A DNA stretch of 64,000 nt from JBOGWA01 sp050693155 (GTDB lineage: Bacteria; Actinomycetota; UBA4738; CALAEC01): NCBI GenBank assembly GCA_050693155.1, contig JBOGWA010000146.1, forward strand, positions 12,298-76,297. The letters run 5' to 3'. A program made the translations under genes and the position numbers. The notes under the pieces were generated by a model, which worked only from the letters and a program-made list of their open reading frames with translations, was not told the DNA's origin and did not search any database. This document shows positions 16,576-24,866 of the stretch, in pieces. Within the stretch, counting starts at the first letter, position 1. The number at the start of each line of letters is the position of its first letter.

Positions 16576-17271
16576 TCAGGGTCGAGGGCCGAAGATGGCC
16601 GTCCCGACACGTATCATCGTAGCCCCTTCCTCGATCGCGACTTCGTAGTCACTCGTCATTCCCATCGAAAGCTCGCGCACGTCGGGAGCGACTTCCGCGG
16701 CATCCTCACGGAGCTCGCGCAAGCGCGCAAAGTACGGTCGCGGGTCCTCTCCGAGAGGCGGCAGCGTCATGAGCCCGGTGACCCGAAGACCCGGTCGATG
16801 AGCAATCTCCTCCAGAAACCACCGGAGCGAGTCGGGCGCGACCCCGACTCGTCGGCCGGTGAAGTCCACCTCGACCAGGCAGAAGGTGGGCGAGGGCTTC
16901 TCTGCCGCAAGTCGTTCCAGAAGATCGGTTGCCGCGCCGGGCTCGAGCGTCTGCACGACGTCTGCCGACTCGAGCAACCGCGCAACCTTGTTCCTCTGGA
17001 GACGCCCGATGAAGTGCCACGTCGCGTCCGGGGCCGCTCCCCTTTTCTCCTCAAGTTCCTGCACGTAGTTCTCCCCGAAATCCGTCAGCCCGGCGGCCGC
17101 GGCAGCCGCAACCCGCTCCGAAGCTACCAACTTCGTGGCGGCGATCAGGCGCACATCGCGCGGGTCGCGATTGACGCGGGCGCAGGCTTCGGCGATCCGC
17201 GATCTGACGGCGCCAATGGCCTCGCCGATATCAGCGATTCTAGCACTAGAGTTAACAGTCACTGACAACAC
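16576..17271 (-). CDS. YggS/PLPBP-family pyridoxal-phosphate homeostasis protein
   Basis: A 231-residue single-domain alanine-racemase-fold protein. The PLP lysine is K47 in LIAATK. Further family motifs are FGENYVQE, WHFIGRLQRNK, the GLMTLPP segment and LSMGMTSDYEVAIEEGATM near the C terminus with the terminal VRVGTAIFG. YggS proteins bind PLP without catalysing a known reaction and buffer vitamin B6 and amino-acid pools. GTG at 17271 is used; GTG at 17262 is an alternative. Position in the ftsZ-pgeF-yggS-sepF block is standard for Gram-positives. Confidence 0.94.
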   Translation of the reverse strand: MLSVTVNSSARIADIGEAIGAVRSRIAEACARVNRDPRDVRLIAATKLVASERVAAAAAAGLTDFGENYVQELEEKRGAAPDATWHFIGRLQRNKVARLLESADVVQTLEPGAATDLLERLAAEKPSPTFCLVEVDFTGRRVGVAPDSLRWFLEEIAHRPGLRVTGLMTLPPLGEDPRPYFARLRELREDAAEVAPDVRELSMGMTSDYEVAIEEGATMIRVGTAIFGPRP

Positions 17272-17300
17272 TTGACCCTAGGCTCCATTTGCGACATCCA

Positions 17301-18071
17301 TCACAGGCGCACCCCAATGAGCGCCTGCCGCCCCGTCCCCCCGTCTCGGCGGTAGGAGAAGAACCGGTCGTTCAGACAGGCGGTGCAGACGCCGCTCTCC
17401 TCGATCCGCTTGACGCCCGCCGTCCGCAGCCGGCGTGCCACAGTGGCCGCGAGGTCCACGTACAGACGCCCCCGGCGCCTCGCCAGCGTCGGCCGCGAGG
17501 AACCACCCGAGAGCGCGCCCACGACGTCCGGTCCCACTTCGTAGTGGCACGAGCCGATCGCAGGCCCGATCGCCGCCCACACCTCCGCGGGGCGTTCGAA
17601 GACTCCCGCCGACCGTTCAACGAGTCCACCTGCGATCCCTCGCCAGCCCGCGTGGACCACGACGAGACGCTCCTCGGTAGGCGACCCAAGTGCGAGTGGG
17701 ACGCAGTCCGCGACGAGAATGGCGACAGGCGCCGATGGGCGCGTCACGGCGAGCGCATCGGCCGATTCGAGCTCTCGGTCCGCTCGAGCGAACCCTCGGC
17801 CGGCGCGGCCTCGGCCGACGGGGAGCACCCGCGTGCCGTGGACTTGACGCGCGGTCGCGAACGGTGCGCATCCGAGAGCCTGTACCGTGCGCCGGCGATT
17901 CTCCGCGACGCGAGAGGACGTGTCGCCCGTGTCGAAGGCGAGGTTCAGGCTCTCGAACCTCCCGCGGCTCACGCCGCCGACTCGTTCGGTGAAGGCTGCC
18001 ATGAATCCCCTCGTCTCAAGATCTCGCGACACGAGGGCATGCATGCGCCCCGCAAGGCGAACCCGGTCCAT
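17301..18071 (-). CDS. pgeF: Peptidoglycan editing factor PgeF / YlmD (multicopper-laccase-like domain)
   Basis: The 256-residue product has the family ligand motifs: RQVHGTRV (His), VADCVPL (Cys) and VVHAGWRG (His), with IGPAIGSCHYEVG following. In E. coli the homologue removes UDP-MurNAc carrying L-Ser in place of L-Ala; family members also act as purine nucleoside phosphorylases and deaminases. The start at 18071 is chosen because AGGAGC precedes it by nine bases and it gives the normal family length; an open frame runs on upstream into the intergenic hairpin. It follows ftsZ by 113 bp. Confidence 0.92.
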   Translation of the reverse strand: MDRVRLAGRMHALVSRDLETRGFMAAFTERVGGVSRGRFESLNLAFDTGDTSSRVAENRRRTVQALGCAPFATARQVHGTRVLPVGRGRAGRGFARADRELESADALAVTRPSAPVAILVADCVPLALGSPTEERLVVVHAGWRGIAGGLVERSAGVFERPAEVWAAIGPAIGSCHYEVGPDVVGALSGGSSRPTLARRRGRLYVDLAATVARRLRTAGVKRIEESGVCTACLNDRFFSYRRDGGTGRQALIGVRL

Positions 18072-18099
18072 GCGTTGGAGCTCCTGCTTCAAAGAGTAA

Positions 18100-18169
18100 G
18101 TGGGGGCGGGGAAGCCACCTACCGTCAAGGCGGGGGAAGGGCGCCTTGGAGGGCGCTCCCCGCCCCCAC
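18100..18169 (-). terminator. Long GC-rich stem-loop between ftsZ and pgeF
   Basis: A 13-bp perfect inverted repeat (18100-18112 with 18157-18169, core GGGGGCGGGG) encloses a smaller perfect hairpin (AAGGCG 18127-18132 with CGCCTT 18142-18147). It begins 15 bases after the ftsZ stop. There is no clear U-tract, so it may be an attenuator, an mRNA stabiliser or a rho-type end rather than a classical terminator. Confidence 0.5.
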
Positions 18170-18184
18170 GTTCAGGCCCCGGAC

Positions 18185-19321
18185 TCACTCCTTTAGAAAG
18201 TCCGGGATATCCAGGTCCCCGTTCGCGTCGATCCGAACCGAGGCAGACGCGGGCTGGAACAGCTCTTCTTCCTCCTCTTCCTGAAGAATCGAAGGCACTT
18301 CGATCTCCCCCTCGTCGTCACGAGCAGGCTCGGCCCGGAAGGCGGGAACGCGCAGCCCCAGAGTGTCGCCGAGCAGCCGATCGAATCCGGCCGCGATGAC
18401 GGTCACCCGAACCTCTTCTCCGAGCGAGTCGTCGATGACCGCGCCGAAGATGATCGTCGCGTCCGGGTGAGCTGCGCGCGTCACGGCCTCGGCTGCGGCG
18501 TTCACCTCGTGCAAGCCGAGATCGGACGGTCCCGCGATCGAGAGAAGGAGACCCTTTGCTCCCTCGATGGACGCCTCGAGCAACGGTGAGGAGAACGCGG
18601 CGCGCGCCGCTGCCTCCGCACGATCGTCTCCGGTACCGTGCCCGATCCCCATTAGCGCGGATCCCGCTCCGGTCATGACGGCCTTGACGTCCGCAAAGTC
18701 CAGGTTGATGAGACCCGGAGTCATGATCAGGCTCGTAATTCCTTCGACACCCTGATACAGCACTTGGTCGGCCATCCGGAACGCATCAAGCATCGACGTG
18801 TGCGTGTCGGACACCTGGAGGAGACGATCGTTCGGCACGATGATCAGCGTGTCGACGCTCTCCTTGAGCTCCTGAATGCCCATATCGGCCTGCGACGCCC
18901 GTCGCCGACCTTCGAACGAGAAGGGTCGGGTCACGACGCCGATCGTCAGCGTGCCCAGCTCTCGCGCGATCTGAGATACGACCGGCGCTCCTCCGGTCCC
19001 GGTCCCGCCACCAGCGCCGGCAGTGATGAAGACCATGTCGGAGCCCTTCAAGATCTCCTCGATCTCGGATCGGTGCTCCTCCGCGGCGCGACGCCCGATC
19101 TCCGGATCGGATCCGGATCCGAGACCCCGCGTCGTCTCGCGACCGATGTCCAGCTTCACGTCCGCCTCGGACATGAGCAGGGCCTGCGCATCCGTATTGA
19201 TCGCGATGAACTCGACGCCCTTCAAGCCGGCCTCGATCATCCGATTCACGGCGTTCACGCCTCCGCCGCCAATCCCTACGACCTTTATGACGGCAAGGTA
19301 GTTCTGTGGTTGTTGCATCAT
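18185..19321 (-). CDS. ftsZ: Cell division GTPase FtsZ
   Basis: A 378-residue tubulin homologue that forms the cytokinetic ring. The tubulin signature GAGGGTGTGGAP lies in the GTP-binding domain, with VVGIGGGGVNAVNRM at the N terminus and the T7-loop NLDFADV completing the GTPase at the polymer interface. After an acidic linker the C-terminal peptide DLDIPDFLKE is the docking site for SepF and other partners. The ATG at 19321 is followed directly by a second ATG at 19318; GGAGG lies five or eight bases upstream respectively, so either may be used. It has its own promoter and a leader of about 150 bases with hairpins. Confidence 0.98.
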   Translation of the reverse strand: MMQQPQNYLAVIKVVGIGGGGVNAVNRMIEAGLKGVEFIAINTDAQALLMSEADVKLDIGRETTRGLGSGSDPEIGRRAAEEHRSEIEEILKGSDMVFITAGAGGGTGTGGAPVVSQIARELGTLTIGVVTRPFSFEGRRRASQADMGIQELKESVDTLIIVPNDRLLQVSDTHTSMLDAFRMADQVLYQGVEGITSLIMTPGLINLDFADVKAVMTGAGSALMGIGHGTGDDRAEAAARAAFSSPLLEASIEGAKGLLLSIAGPSDLGLHEVNAAAEAVTRAAHPDATIIFGAVIDDSLGEEVRVTVIAAGFDRLLGDTLGLRVPAFRAEPARDDEGEIEVPSILQEEEEEELFQPASASVRIDANGDLDIPDFLKE

Positions 19322-19412
19322 GATTGCCTCCGTGTCCCGGCCACTTCGGCTGGTCATCTCCTCCCTCTGGACCAATCCGGTGGATGATCTGAAATTCGCT
19401 GACCACGAACGG

Positions 19413-19435
19413 CCTGAGCACAAGCCTCAGGCTTG
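19413..19435 (-). promoter_or_regulatory. Two overlapping, mutually exclusive hairpins in the ftsZ leader
   Basis: CCTGAG-N7-CTCAGG (19413-19431) and CAAGCCT-N-AGGCTTG (19421-19435) share bases, so only one can form in the RNA at a time. They lie about 35-60 bases after the predicted ftsZ start point and about 90 bases before the start codon. Confidence 0.4.
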
Positions 19436-19440
19436 ACTTC

Positions 19441-19462
19441 AGGTTTACTGTTATGTAAACCT
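19441..19462. promoter_or_regulatory. 22-bp inverted repeat at the ftsZ promoter
   Basis: AGGTTTAC-N6-GTAAACCT is perfect with 8-bp arms and lies at about +10 to +30 from the predicted ftsZ start point. Its core TTAC-N6-GTAA recurs upstream of mraZ at 33747-33760, with 12 of 14 bases identical. It is a candidate operator for a shared regulator. Confidence 0.55.
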
Positions 19463-19477
19463 AACCTACAGGACGAG

Positions 19478-19506
19478 AATCTATACGAGCACTCATAAGT
19501 TGTCAA
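19478..19506 (-). promoter_or_regulatory. ftsZ promoter
   Basis: On the minus strand a perfect TTGACA (19501-19506) is followed after exactly 17 bases by TAGATT (19478-19483). Initiation is expected near 19471, which leaves a leader of about 150 bases. This separates ftsZ from the long mraZ-ftsQ transcript. Confidence 0.75.
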
Positions 19507-19532
19507 CCCCCAACAAGCGGCGCCAGGCGAAA

Positions 19533-20270
19533 TTAATCGGCGGGTTTCAGGGTCGGCGTGCCCGGTGCTCGGACGTCGATGTAGCCGACCGCGATCCCCT
19601 GCTCCTCGCTCCACCTGAGAAGCGAAGCGATCGCCGCCGCCTTCTCTGGGCGGTCGGTGGCATCGCCGTAAAGCACCAGCCCGCCCCGACGCAGATCGAG
19701 AACGATGCCCCTGGGTCCCGGATGGATCGTGTCGACGCGGCCTCGGATCTCAGGCGGAAGCGATCCCGCAACGGCCAGCAGATCGGGCGACGGGACCCGA
19801 TCCCCCGGTTCAATAGCGATCGTGATCGCGGGAATCTCGATCCCGCGAGGAGCGCTCGTGCTTCGCTCGAGAACCACGCCGTCGGCTGCGAGGAGGACGA
19901 TTCCCTCCGGATCCCGCGCCCACGCCACGGCCGAACGCTCCGTGATCGAGAGAAGCAGAGCCCCCGAGAGGGACCACTCGGCGCCTGAGCGCAGGATCCA
20001 AGGATGGGCCTCGAGACGCTGCTCGATCGTCTCGAAGTCGAGCGTCGTGAGATGTTTCCCAATCACGTCTCCGGCGAGATCGATGACTTCACTCTTGACG
20101 ATGTGGGTGTTGCCCTCGATCCGAATCGACCGAACGCGAAACACCGGGCCCGCCGTCGCCGCCCAGCCGATAGCACCGACGGTGAAGAGCGCCCCCAGGG
20201 CGATCAACAGGCGGCGGGGAACGAGTCGCCGAGCTCTACGGACCGATGTTCCCAACGAGCTGTACCTCAC
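19533..20270 (-). CDS. ftsQ: Cell division protein FtsQ/DivIB
   Basis: A 245-residue bitopic membrane protein of the divisome. A short basic cytoplasmic part precedes one membrane helix (about 20-42). The POTRA domain follows, beginning FRVRSIRIEGNTHIVKSEVI and ending near ERSAVAW, then the FtsQ beta domain (about 115-230). FtsQ bridges early and late division proteins with FtsL and FtsB-type partners. The start is uncertain: GTG at 20270 and TTG at 20255 both precede the helix, and either overlaps the end of murB. It is the last gene before the ftsZ promoter region. Confidence 0.92.
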   Translation of the reverse strand: MRYSSLGTSVRRARRLVPRRLLIALGALFTVGAIGWAATAGPVFRVRSIRIEGNTHIVKSEVIDLAGDVIGKHLTTLDFETIEQRLEAHPWILRSGAEWSLSGALLLSITERSAVAWARDPEGIVLLAADGVVLERSTSAPRGIEIPAITIAIEPGDRVPSPDLLAVAGSLPPEIRGRVDTIHPGPRGIVLDLRRGGLVLYGDATDRPEKAAAIASLLRWSEEQGIAVGYIDVRAPGTPTLKPAD

Positions 20271-21192
20271 GCTCGAGTCTGACGCCGAACCGCTCGACCA
20301 CACGTTCCTCGAGCAGCGCGATCAAACGACCGACGTCCCGAGCGGTCGCTCCCGGTCCGGCGATGATGAAGTTGGAATGCTTCTCCGATACGCGAGCCCC
20401 GCCGACGGAAAGGTCTTTTCCCCCGATCGCTTCGATGAGACGCGCCGCGTGGTCACCCGGTGGATTCTTGAACACGCTCCCGCAGTTCGGGTCGGAGAGC
20501 GGCTGGGTCGCGCGGCGCCACTCGCGAGCCTCCTGCATCGCGTCTCGAATCGCCTCCTCCGGCGCCGGCGTCAGGCGGACCGTCCCCCCGACGACGACGC
20601 CCGCGGACGGCAGATGAGACGCCCGGTAGTCGAGCTCCGCAGCCGCGGCGGGTACAAACTCGACCGAGCTCGTCTCGAGGTCGAACACTTCGATCGTTTC
20701 GAGCACGTCTCCGACGGCGCGGCCGTGCGCTCCCGCATTCATGCGGACCGCCCCACCGAACGATGCAGGAATAGCGACGCCGAACTCGAGCCCCGAAAGC
20801 CGGTGCCGTAGCGCCACACCCGCGAACGCCGGAAGGGGCATCGCGCCGCCGGCAGAGAGCCGGCTCCCATTACGACCCGCCCACCTGAAGAAACGGCCCA
20901 AACGAACCGCCAGCCCCCGGAAGCCCTCATCGGAAATGAGCAGATTCGATCCCTTCCCGACGACCGTGATCGAGATGTTGGTCTCGCGCACCGCCCGCGC
21001 GACCGCATGGAGGTCCCCAAGGGAATCGGCCTCCAGATACACCTGAGCGGGACCGCCGAGTCGAAAACTCGTCAGCGGAGCGAGTGGAAAGTTCCGCCGA
21101 ACGCGGTCGCCGGCAGCCTCGCGAAGGATTCGCTCCGCCGCCAGGCCGTCCCTATCGGCCGGTCGCGTCGAGTCGCGCAATCGTCTCCTCAC
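20236..21192 (-). CDS. murB: UDP-N-acetylenolpyruvoylglucosamine reductase
   Basis: An FAD-dependent enzyme of about 318 residues that reduces UDP-GlcNAc-enolpyruvate to UDP-MurNAc. FAD-binding motifs are NFPLAPLTSFRLGGPA, VVGKGSNLLISDEGFRGLAV and GVAIPASFGGAVRMNAGAHG; the catalytic serine lies in NCGSVFKNP and the late Glu region is present. The reading frame overlaps the end of murC: GTG at 21192 and TTG at 21180 are both possible, so translation is probably coupled. The C terminus overlaps the ftsQ start. No ddl gene lies between it and ftsQ. Confidence 0.95.
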   Translation of the reverse strand: MRRRLRDSTRPADRDGLAAERILREAAGDRVRRNFPLAPLTSFRLGGPAQVYLEADSLGDLHAVARAVRETNISITVVGKGSNLLISDEGFRGLAVRLGRFFRWAGRNGSRLSAGGAMPLPAFAGVALRHRLSGLEFGVAIPASFGGAVRMNAGAHGRAVGDVLETIEVFDLETSSVEFVPAAAAELDYRASHLPSAGVVVGGTVRLTPAPEEAIRDAMQEAREWRRATQPLSDPNCGSVFKNPPGDHAARLIEAIGGKDLSVGGARVSEKHSNFIIAGPGATARDVGRLIALLEERVVERFGVRLEREVQLVGNIGP

Positions 21193-22573
21193 CCACCATG
21201 GTGATATCACCGGCCCCAAGCGTGAGTACGAGGTCGCCCGCTCGAACAGATCCGGCCAGGAAGCGGGCGACGTCAATCCGGTGCGGGAGATACACGACCC
21301 GTCGCCCCGGGACCAGCTCGACGAGGGCGTCGACAACCAACTTCCCGCTTACGCCTGGGATCGGCGCCTCGCCGGCCGGGTAGACGTCCGTGACCACGAC
21401 AACATCCGCGGCAGCCAGACTCTCGCCCAGCCCGCGCCAAAGGGCCGCGGTCCGCGAATAGCGGTGCGGCTGAAAAACCGCCCACACTCGACGGTCCCCA
21501 TCCGAACGGGCGGCAGCGAGGGTCGCCGCGATCTCGGTTGGGTGATGGGCGTAGTCGTCGACGAACTCCGCGCCCCGTGCCGTGCCCCGCTCTTCGAACC
21601 GGCGGTGCACGCCGGCAAATTGCTCGAGGATGCGCGCGGCCTCGTTCGGCGGGACGCCCGCCTCGCGAGCAGCAATGATCGCCGCTACCGCGTTGTGGAG
21701 GTAATGGCGTCCCGGAAGGCGGATTGAGAGATCGAGTTGCTTGCCCAATCCGTCGACCCGGCACCGCCCGCCGGCGCGAGCAACGTCAATCCCGCTGATG
21801 CGCACATCACATTCGTCCGTCTCCCCGTAGGTGACGGCTCGAACTCCGCTTCGTGCGAGCACTCGACGGGCCCCATCGTCGTCGCCTGAGGCCACGGCGA
21901 GCTCAGCCCGCGTGCAGAACTCGACGAATGCGTCCTCGACCTCCTCCCGGTTCGCATAGAAGTCGTGATGCTCTTCCTCAACGTTCGTCACGACGGCGAT
22001 CTCCGGTGAGAGCAGGAGAAACGACCCATCCGATTCGTCTGCTTCGGCGACGAAGTATTCACCCGCGCCCGATCGCGCGTTGCTGCCACTCTCGTTCAGA
22101 TCGCCACCGATCACGTAGGTCGGGTCGGCGCCGGCTCGCTCGAGCACAACGGCAAGCATCGACGTCGTCGTCGTCTTCCCGTGGGTCCCGGCAATCGCGA
22201 TCCCTCGGTGCTCCTGCATGAGCGCGGCGAGCACCTGCGCGCGGGAGAGGATGGGGATGCGACGTGCCTGCGCGGCTCGAACCTCAACGTTTCGTGCCGG
22301 AATCGCCGTCGACACGACCACGGCGTCCGGCTCGCCCACGTAATCGGCCCGGTGACCGATTCGGATTTGCGCGCCGGCGGCGCGAAGCGCGGCCAGACCG
22401 GCCGCCTCTTTCAAATCGCTCCCGCTGACCACGACGCCGCGGGCGAGCAGCAGGCGGGCGATTCCGCTCATCCCTGCCCCCCCGATCCCGACCAGATGCG
22501 CGGAGCGGAGCGTCCGCATATCCGGGATCGCGAGAGTGCGGATGCTCTTCGGGGGATGCTTGGACGGCGACAC
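21152..22573 (-). CDS. murC: UDP-N-acetylmuramate-L-alanine ligase
   Basis: A 473-residue Mur ligase adding L-Ala to UDP-MurNAc. The N-terminal Rossmann-like domain carries HLVGIGGAGMSGIARLL, the central domain has the ATP loop GTHGKTTTTSM, and VTNVEEEHHDFY, PGRHYLHN and DDYAHHPTEI are typical of MurC. GTG start at 22573 lies three bases beyond the murG stop. The C terminus overlaps murB. Confidence 0.97.
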   Translation of the reverse strand: MSPSKHPPKSIRTLAIPDMRTLRSAHLVGIGGAGMSGIARLLLARGVVVSGSDLKEAAGLAALRAAGAQIRIGHRADYVGEPDAVVVSTAIPARNVEVRAAQARRIPILSRAQVLAALMQEHRGIAIAGTHGKTTTTSMLAVVLERAGADPTYVIGGDLNESGSNARSGAGEYFVAEADESDGSFLLLSPEIAVVTNVEEEHHDFYANREEVEDAFVEFCTRAELAVASGDDDGARRVLARSGVRAVTYGETDECDVRISGIDVARAGGRCRVDGLGKQLDLSIRLPGRHYLHNAVAAIIAAREAGVPPNEAARILEQFAGVHRRFEERGTARGAEFVDDYAHHPTEIAATLAAARSDGDRRVWAVFQPHRYSRTAALWRGLGESLAAADVVVVTDVYPAGEAPIPGVSGKLVVDALVELVPGRRVVYLPHRIDVARFLAGSVRAGDLVLTLGAGDITMVGEETIARLDATGR

Positions 22574-22576
22574 GGC

Positions 22577-23680
22577 TCAGCTCGGGCTGACGGATCGCAC
22601 GAGGTCGGCAACCTCCGCCGCCGCGTCGGGCTTGCCGAATCGCTCGGCTGCCTCAGCCATCGCCTTCAGGCGCTCTGGGTGATCGATGAGGGCACCGATC
22701 CGATCGGCGAGCGAGGAGGGCGTGAGCTCGTCGTCCAGGAGAACGCTCGCGGCTCCGGCCCGCTTCAGCGCGCGCGCGTTCGCTTCCTGGTGACGTGCCG
22801 TTGCATAGGGATACGGGATGAGGAGTGCGGGTATTCCACAGGCGGATACCTCCGCAACGGTCGAGGCCCCGGCTCGGGCCACGACGAGATCCGCGACCGA
22901 GTACACAAGTTCCATCCGCTCGACGAAAGGCAACGTCCGCAAGAGGAGCCCATCGGTGGTCAATGGCCGGGCGAACGCACGGGCGTGAGCGGGACCGGTG
23001 ATGACGAGGAATTGAAGGTCTTGGCGCGATGCGAGAAGCCGCGACGCGCCTGCGGCATCTCGGTCCAGGTGGAGCGCGCCCTGACTGCCGCCGAAGACCA
23101 CGATGGTCTGTCTCCCCGAATCGAGCTCGAAGTGCCCCATCGCTTCGTCCCGAAGCGCGGCCCGCTCATCTCGCACTCGCAGAACGGAGGCACGGATCGG
23201 CGTCCCGGTGACCGCGTTTCGGACCCGAGCCGGAAGTCGCGGTCGCGCATCCTCGAACGCGAGCGCGATGGCCTGTGCCCACCGGGCGGATAGCCGATTG
23301 GCGAGCCCCGGCACGGCGTTCTGCTCGTGTAGCACGAGCGGAACCTTCGCTCGCCAGGCCGCCAGGGAGGCGGGAACGCTCACGAAGCCGCCCATCCCGA
23401 CAACAACGTCAACCTCGCGTACGAGCGGCCGGCAGATGCTCGCCGCGCGGAGGGCGGTCAGTGGGGCGCGGACCGCGGCCAGAGAAAGGCCGCGATGAAA
23501 CGGTCGAGCCGGGGCCGTGGCAAGCGGGAATCCTGCGGTCGGCACGAGCTTGGATTCCTGACCGCTCGCGGTTCCAACGAACCGGACCTTCGCCCCGAGT
23601 TGGTCGCGCAGCTCTTCGGCCAGGGCGATCCCCGGGAAAACATGCCCGGCCGTGCCACCCGCTGCAATCAGAACCCGCAC
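22577..23680 (-). CDS. murG: UDP-GlcNAc:lipid I glycosyltransferase
   Basis: A 367-residue membrane-associated GT-B enzyme (family GT28) that converts lipid I to lipid II. The N-terminal Gly-rich loop is AAGGTAGHVFPGIALAEEL, with GMGGFVSVPASLAA and HEQNAVPGLANRL. The C-terminal domain has the second Gly loop VFGGSQGALHLD and the UDP-GlcNAc site VVARAGASTVAEVSACGIPA. GTG start. It sits between ftsW and murC with four-base spacing on each side. Confidence 0.97.
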   Translation of the reverse strand: MRVLIAAGGTAGHVFPGIALAEELRDQLGAKVRFVGTASGQESKLVPTAGFPLATAPARPFHRGLSLAAVRAPLTALRAASICRPLVREVDVVVGMGGFVSVPASLAAWRAKVPLVLHEQNAVPGLANRLSARWAQAIALAFEDARPRLPARVRNAVTGTPIRASVLRVRDERAALRDEAMGHFELDSGRQTIVVFGGSQGALHLDRDAAGASRLLASRQDLQFLVITGPAHARAFARPLTTDGLLLRTLPFVERMELVYSVADLVVARAGASTVAEVSACGIPALLIPYPYATARHQEANARALKRAGAASVLLDDELTPSSLADRIGALIDHPERLKAMAEAAERFGKPDAAAEVADLVRSVSPS

Positions 23681-23684
23681 GTCG

Positions 23685-24866
23685 CTACCTCCGCGTGGCG
23701 TTACTCCGGCGCCCGCGTCCGATCGAGGTGAGGATTCCCATCGCGGTCATCGACACGATGAGCGATGAGCCTCCGAACGAAACGAATGGGAGCGGCACCC
23801 CGGTGATCGGCAAGAGCCCCGTGACCGCGCCCAAGTTCACGAGCGCTTGCACCGCGATCAGCCCGACGATGCCGGCGCCGAGAAGCCGGCCGAATGCATC
23901 CGGAGCGCGGGTCGCAATGCGAATCCCCGCCACGATCAACGCTCCAAAGAGCGCGAGCACCAACAGATTGCCGAAAAGCCCAAGCTCCTCCCCGATGATC
24001 GAGTAGATGAAGTCCGTGTGCGCATTCGGGACGTAGAGCCACTTCTGCCTGCTCGCCCCGAGACCGACGCCGAATGGCCCGCCCGAGGTAAGCGCAATCA
24101 GGGACTGAATGCTCTGATAGCCGCTGCCCTGAGGGTCGGACCAGGGATTGAGGAACGAGACGAAGCGGGACCAGCGATACCCTTCCGCGAAGATCAAACC
24201 AAAGCCGAGGGCGCCGGCCCCGAGCGCACCGACGATCAGATGCTTGAGACGGGCGCCGGCGGTAAACAACAGCACGAACACCGCAATCACCAAGGTGACC
24301 GCCGTTCCCAGATCCGGCTGAAGGAGGATGAGTGCTCCAACGAGGCCGACGAGGGGCATCAATGGGAGCGCAAGGGCCCGAAGATCGTCGATCCGTCGCC
24401 ACCTGGCGGCGAGCATCGCTGCCGCGAACACGATGACCGCGAGCTTCGCGAACTCCGACGGCTGGACGGTCACGGGGCCCATCTCGATCCAGCGAGCGGC
24501 TCCGCCGGCTCGCTCCCCGATCGAGGGGACGAGCACCAGCACGAGCAGCAGCAGGCTCGACAGCAGCAGAGGCGCCGCAAGGTCGCGCCACCGTGCGTAC
24601 GGCATGCGGCCGGCGACCGCGAAGCACACGATGCCGATTCCCGCGTAGAGAAGCTGTCGCCGGAAGAAGAGGAAGCTCGACCCATACTCCGTGTAGGCCG
24701 AGATCGACGATGCCGAGAGCACCATGACGATGCCGAGAACGACCAACGCAGCGGTCGAGACGAGGATGACGGCGGATGGGGAAGCGAGGCGACCCGGACG
24801 CCGATCTAGCAGCAGCCGCAGGCTGCCAGGGAAACGCCGACCGGCAACCGCCGCTGCGCTAGCCAC
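23685..24866 (-). CDS. ftsW: SEDS peptidoglycan glycosyltransferase FtsW
   Basis: A 393-residue polytopic protein with about ten membrane helices of the SEDS family, which polymerises lipid II at the septum together with FtsI. Family motifs include FFRRQLLYAGIGI, IEMGPVTVQPSEFAKLAVI, QPDLGTAVTL, PNAHTDFIYSIIGEELG and the C-terminal GVPLPFVSFGGSSL. GTG at 24866 lies six bases after GGGAG and overlaps the end of murD, so translation is coupled; the open frame extends further upstream inside murD. Confidence 0.95.
   Translation of the reverse strand: MASAAAVAGRRFPGSLRLLLDRRPGRLASPSAVILVSTAALVVLGIVMVLSASSISAYTEYGSSFLFFRRQLLYAGIGIVCFAVAGRMPYARWRDLAAPLLLSSLLLLVLVLVPSIGERAGGAARWIEMGPVTVQPSEFAKLAVIVFAAAMLAARWRRIDDLRALALPLMPLVGLVGALILLQPDLGTAVTLVIAVFVLLFTAGARLKHLIVGALGAGALGFGLIFAEGYRWSRFVSFLNPWSDPQGSGYQSIQSLIALTSGGPFGVGLGASRQKWLYVPNAHTDFIYSIIGEELGLFGNLLVLALFGALIVAGIRIATRAPDAFGRLLGAGIVGLIAVQALVNLGAVTGLLPITGVPLPFVSFGGSSLIVSMTAMGILTSIGRGRRSNATRR

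Noticed and set aside
16033..17265. A 410-codon open frame on the plus strand opposite sepF and yggS
   Set aside because: It covers two well-recognised genes on the other strand and its translation is low-complexity and Arg/Pro-rich without motifs.
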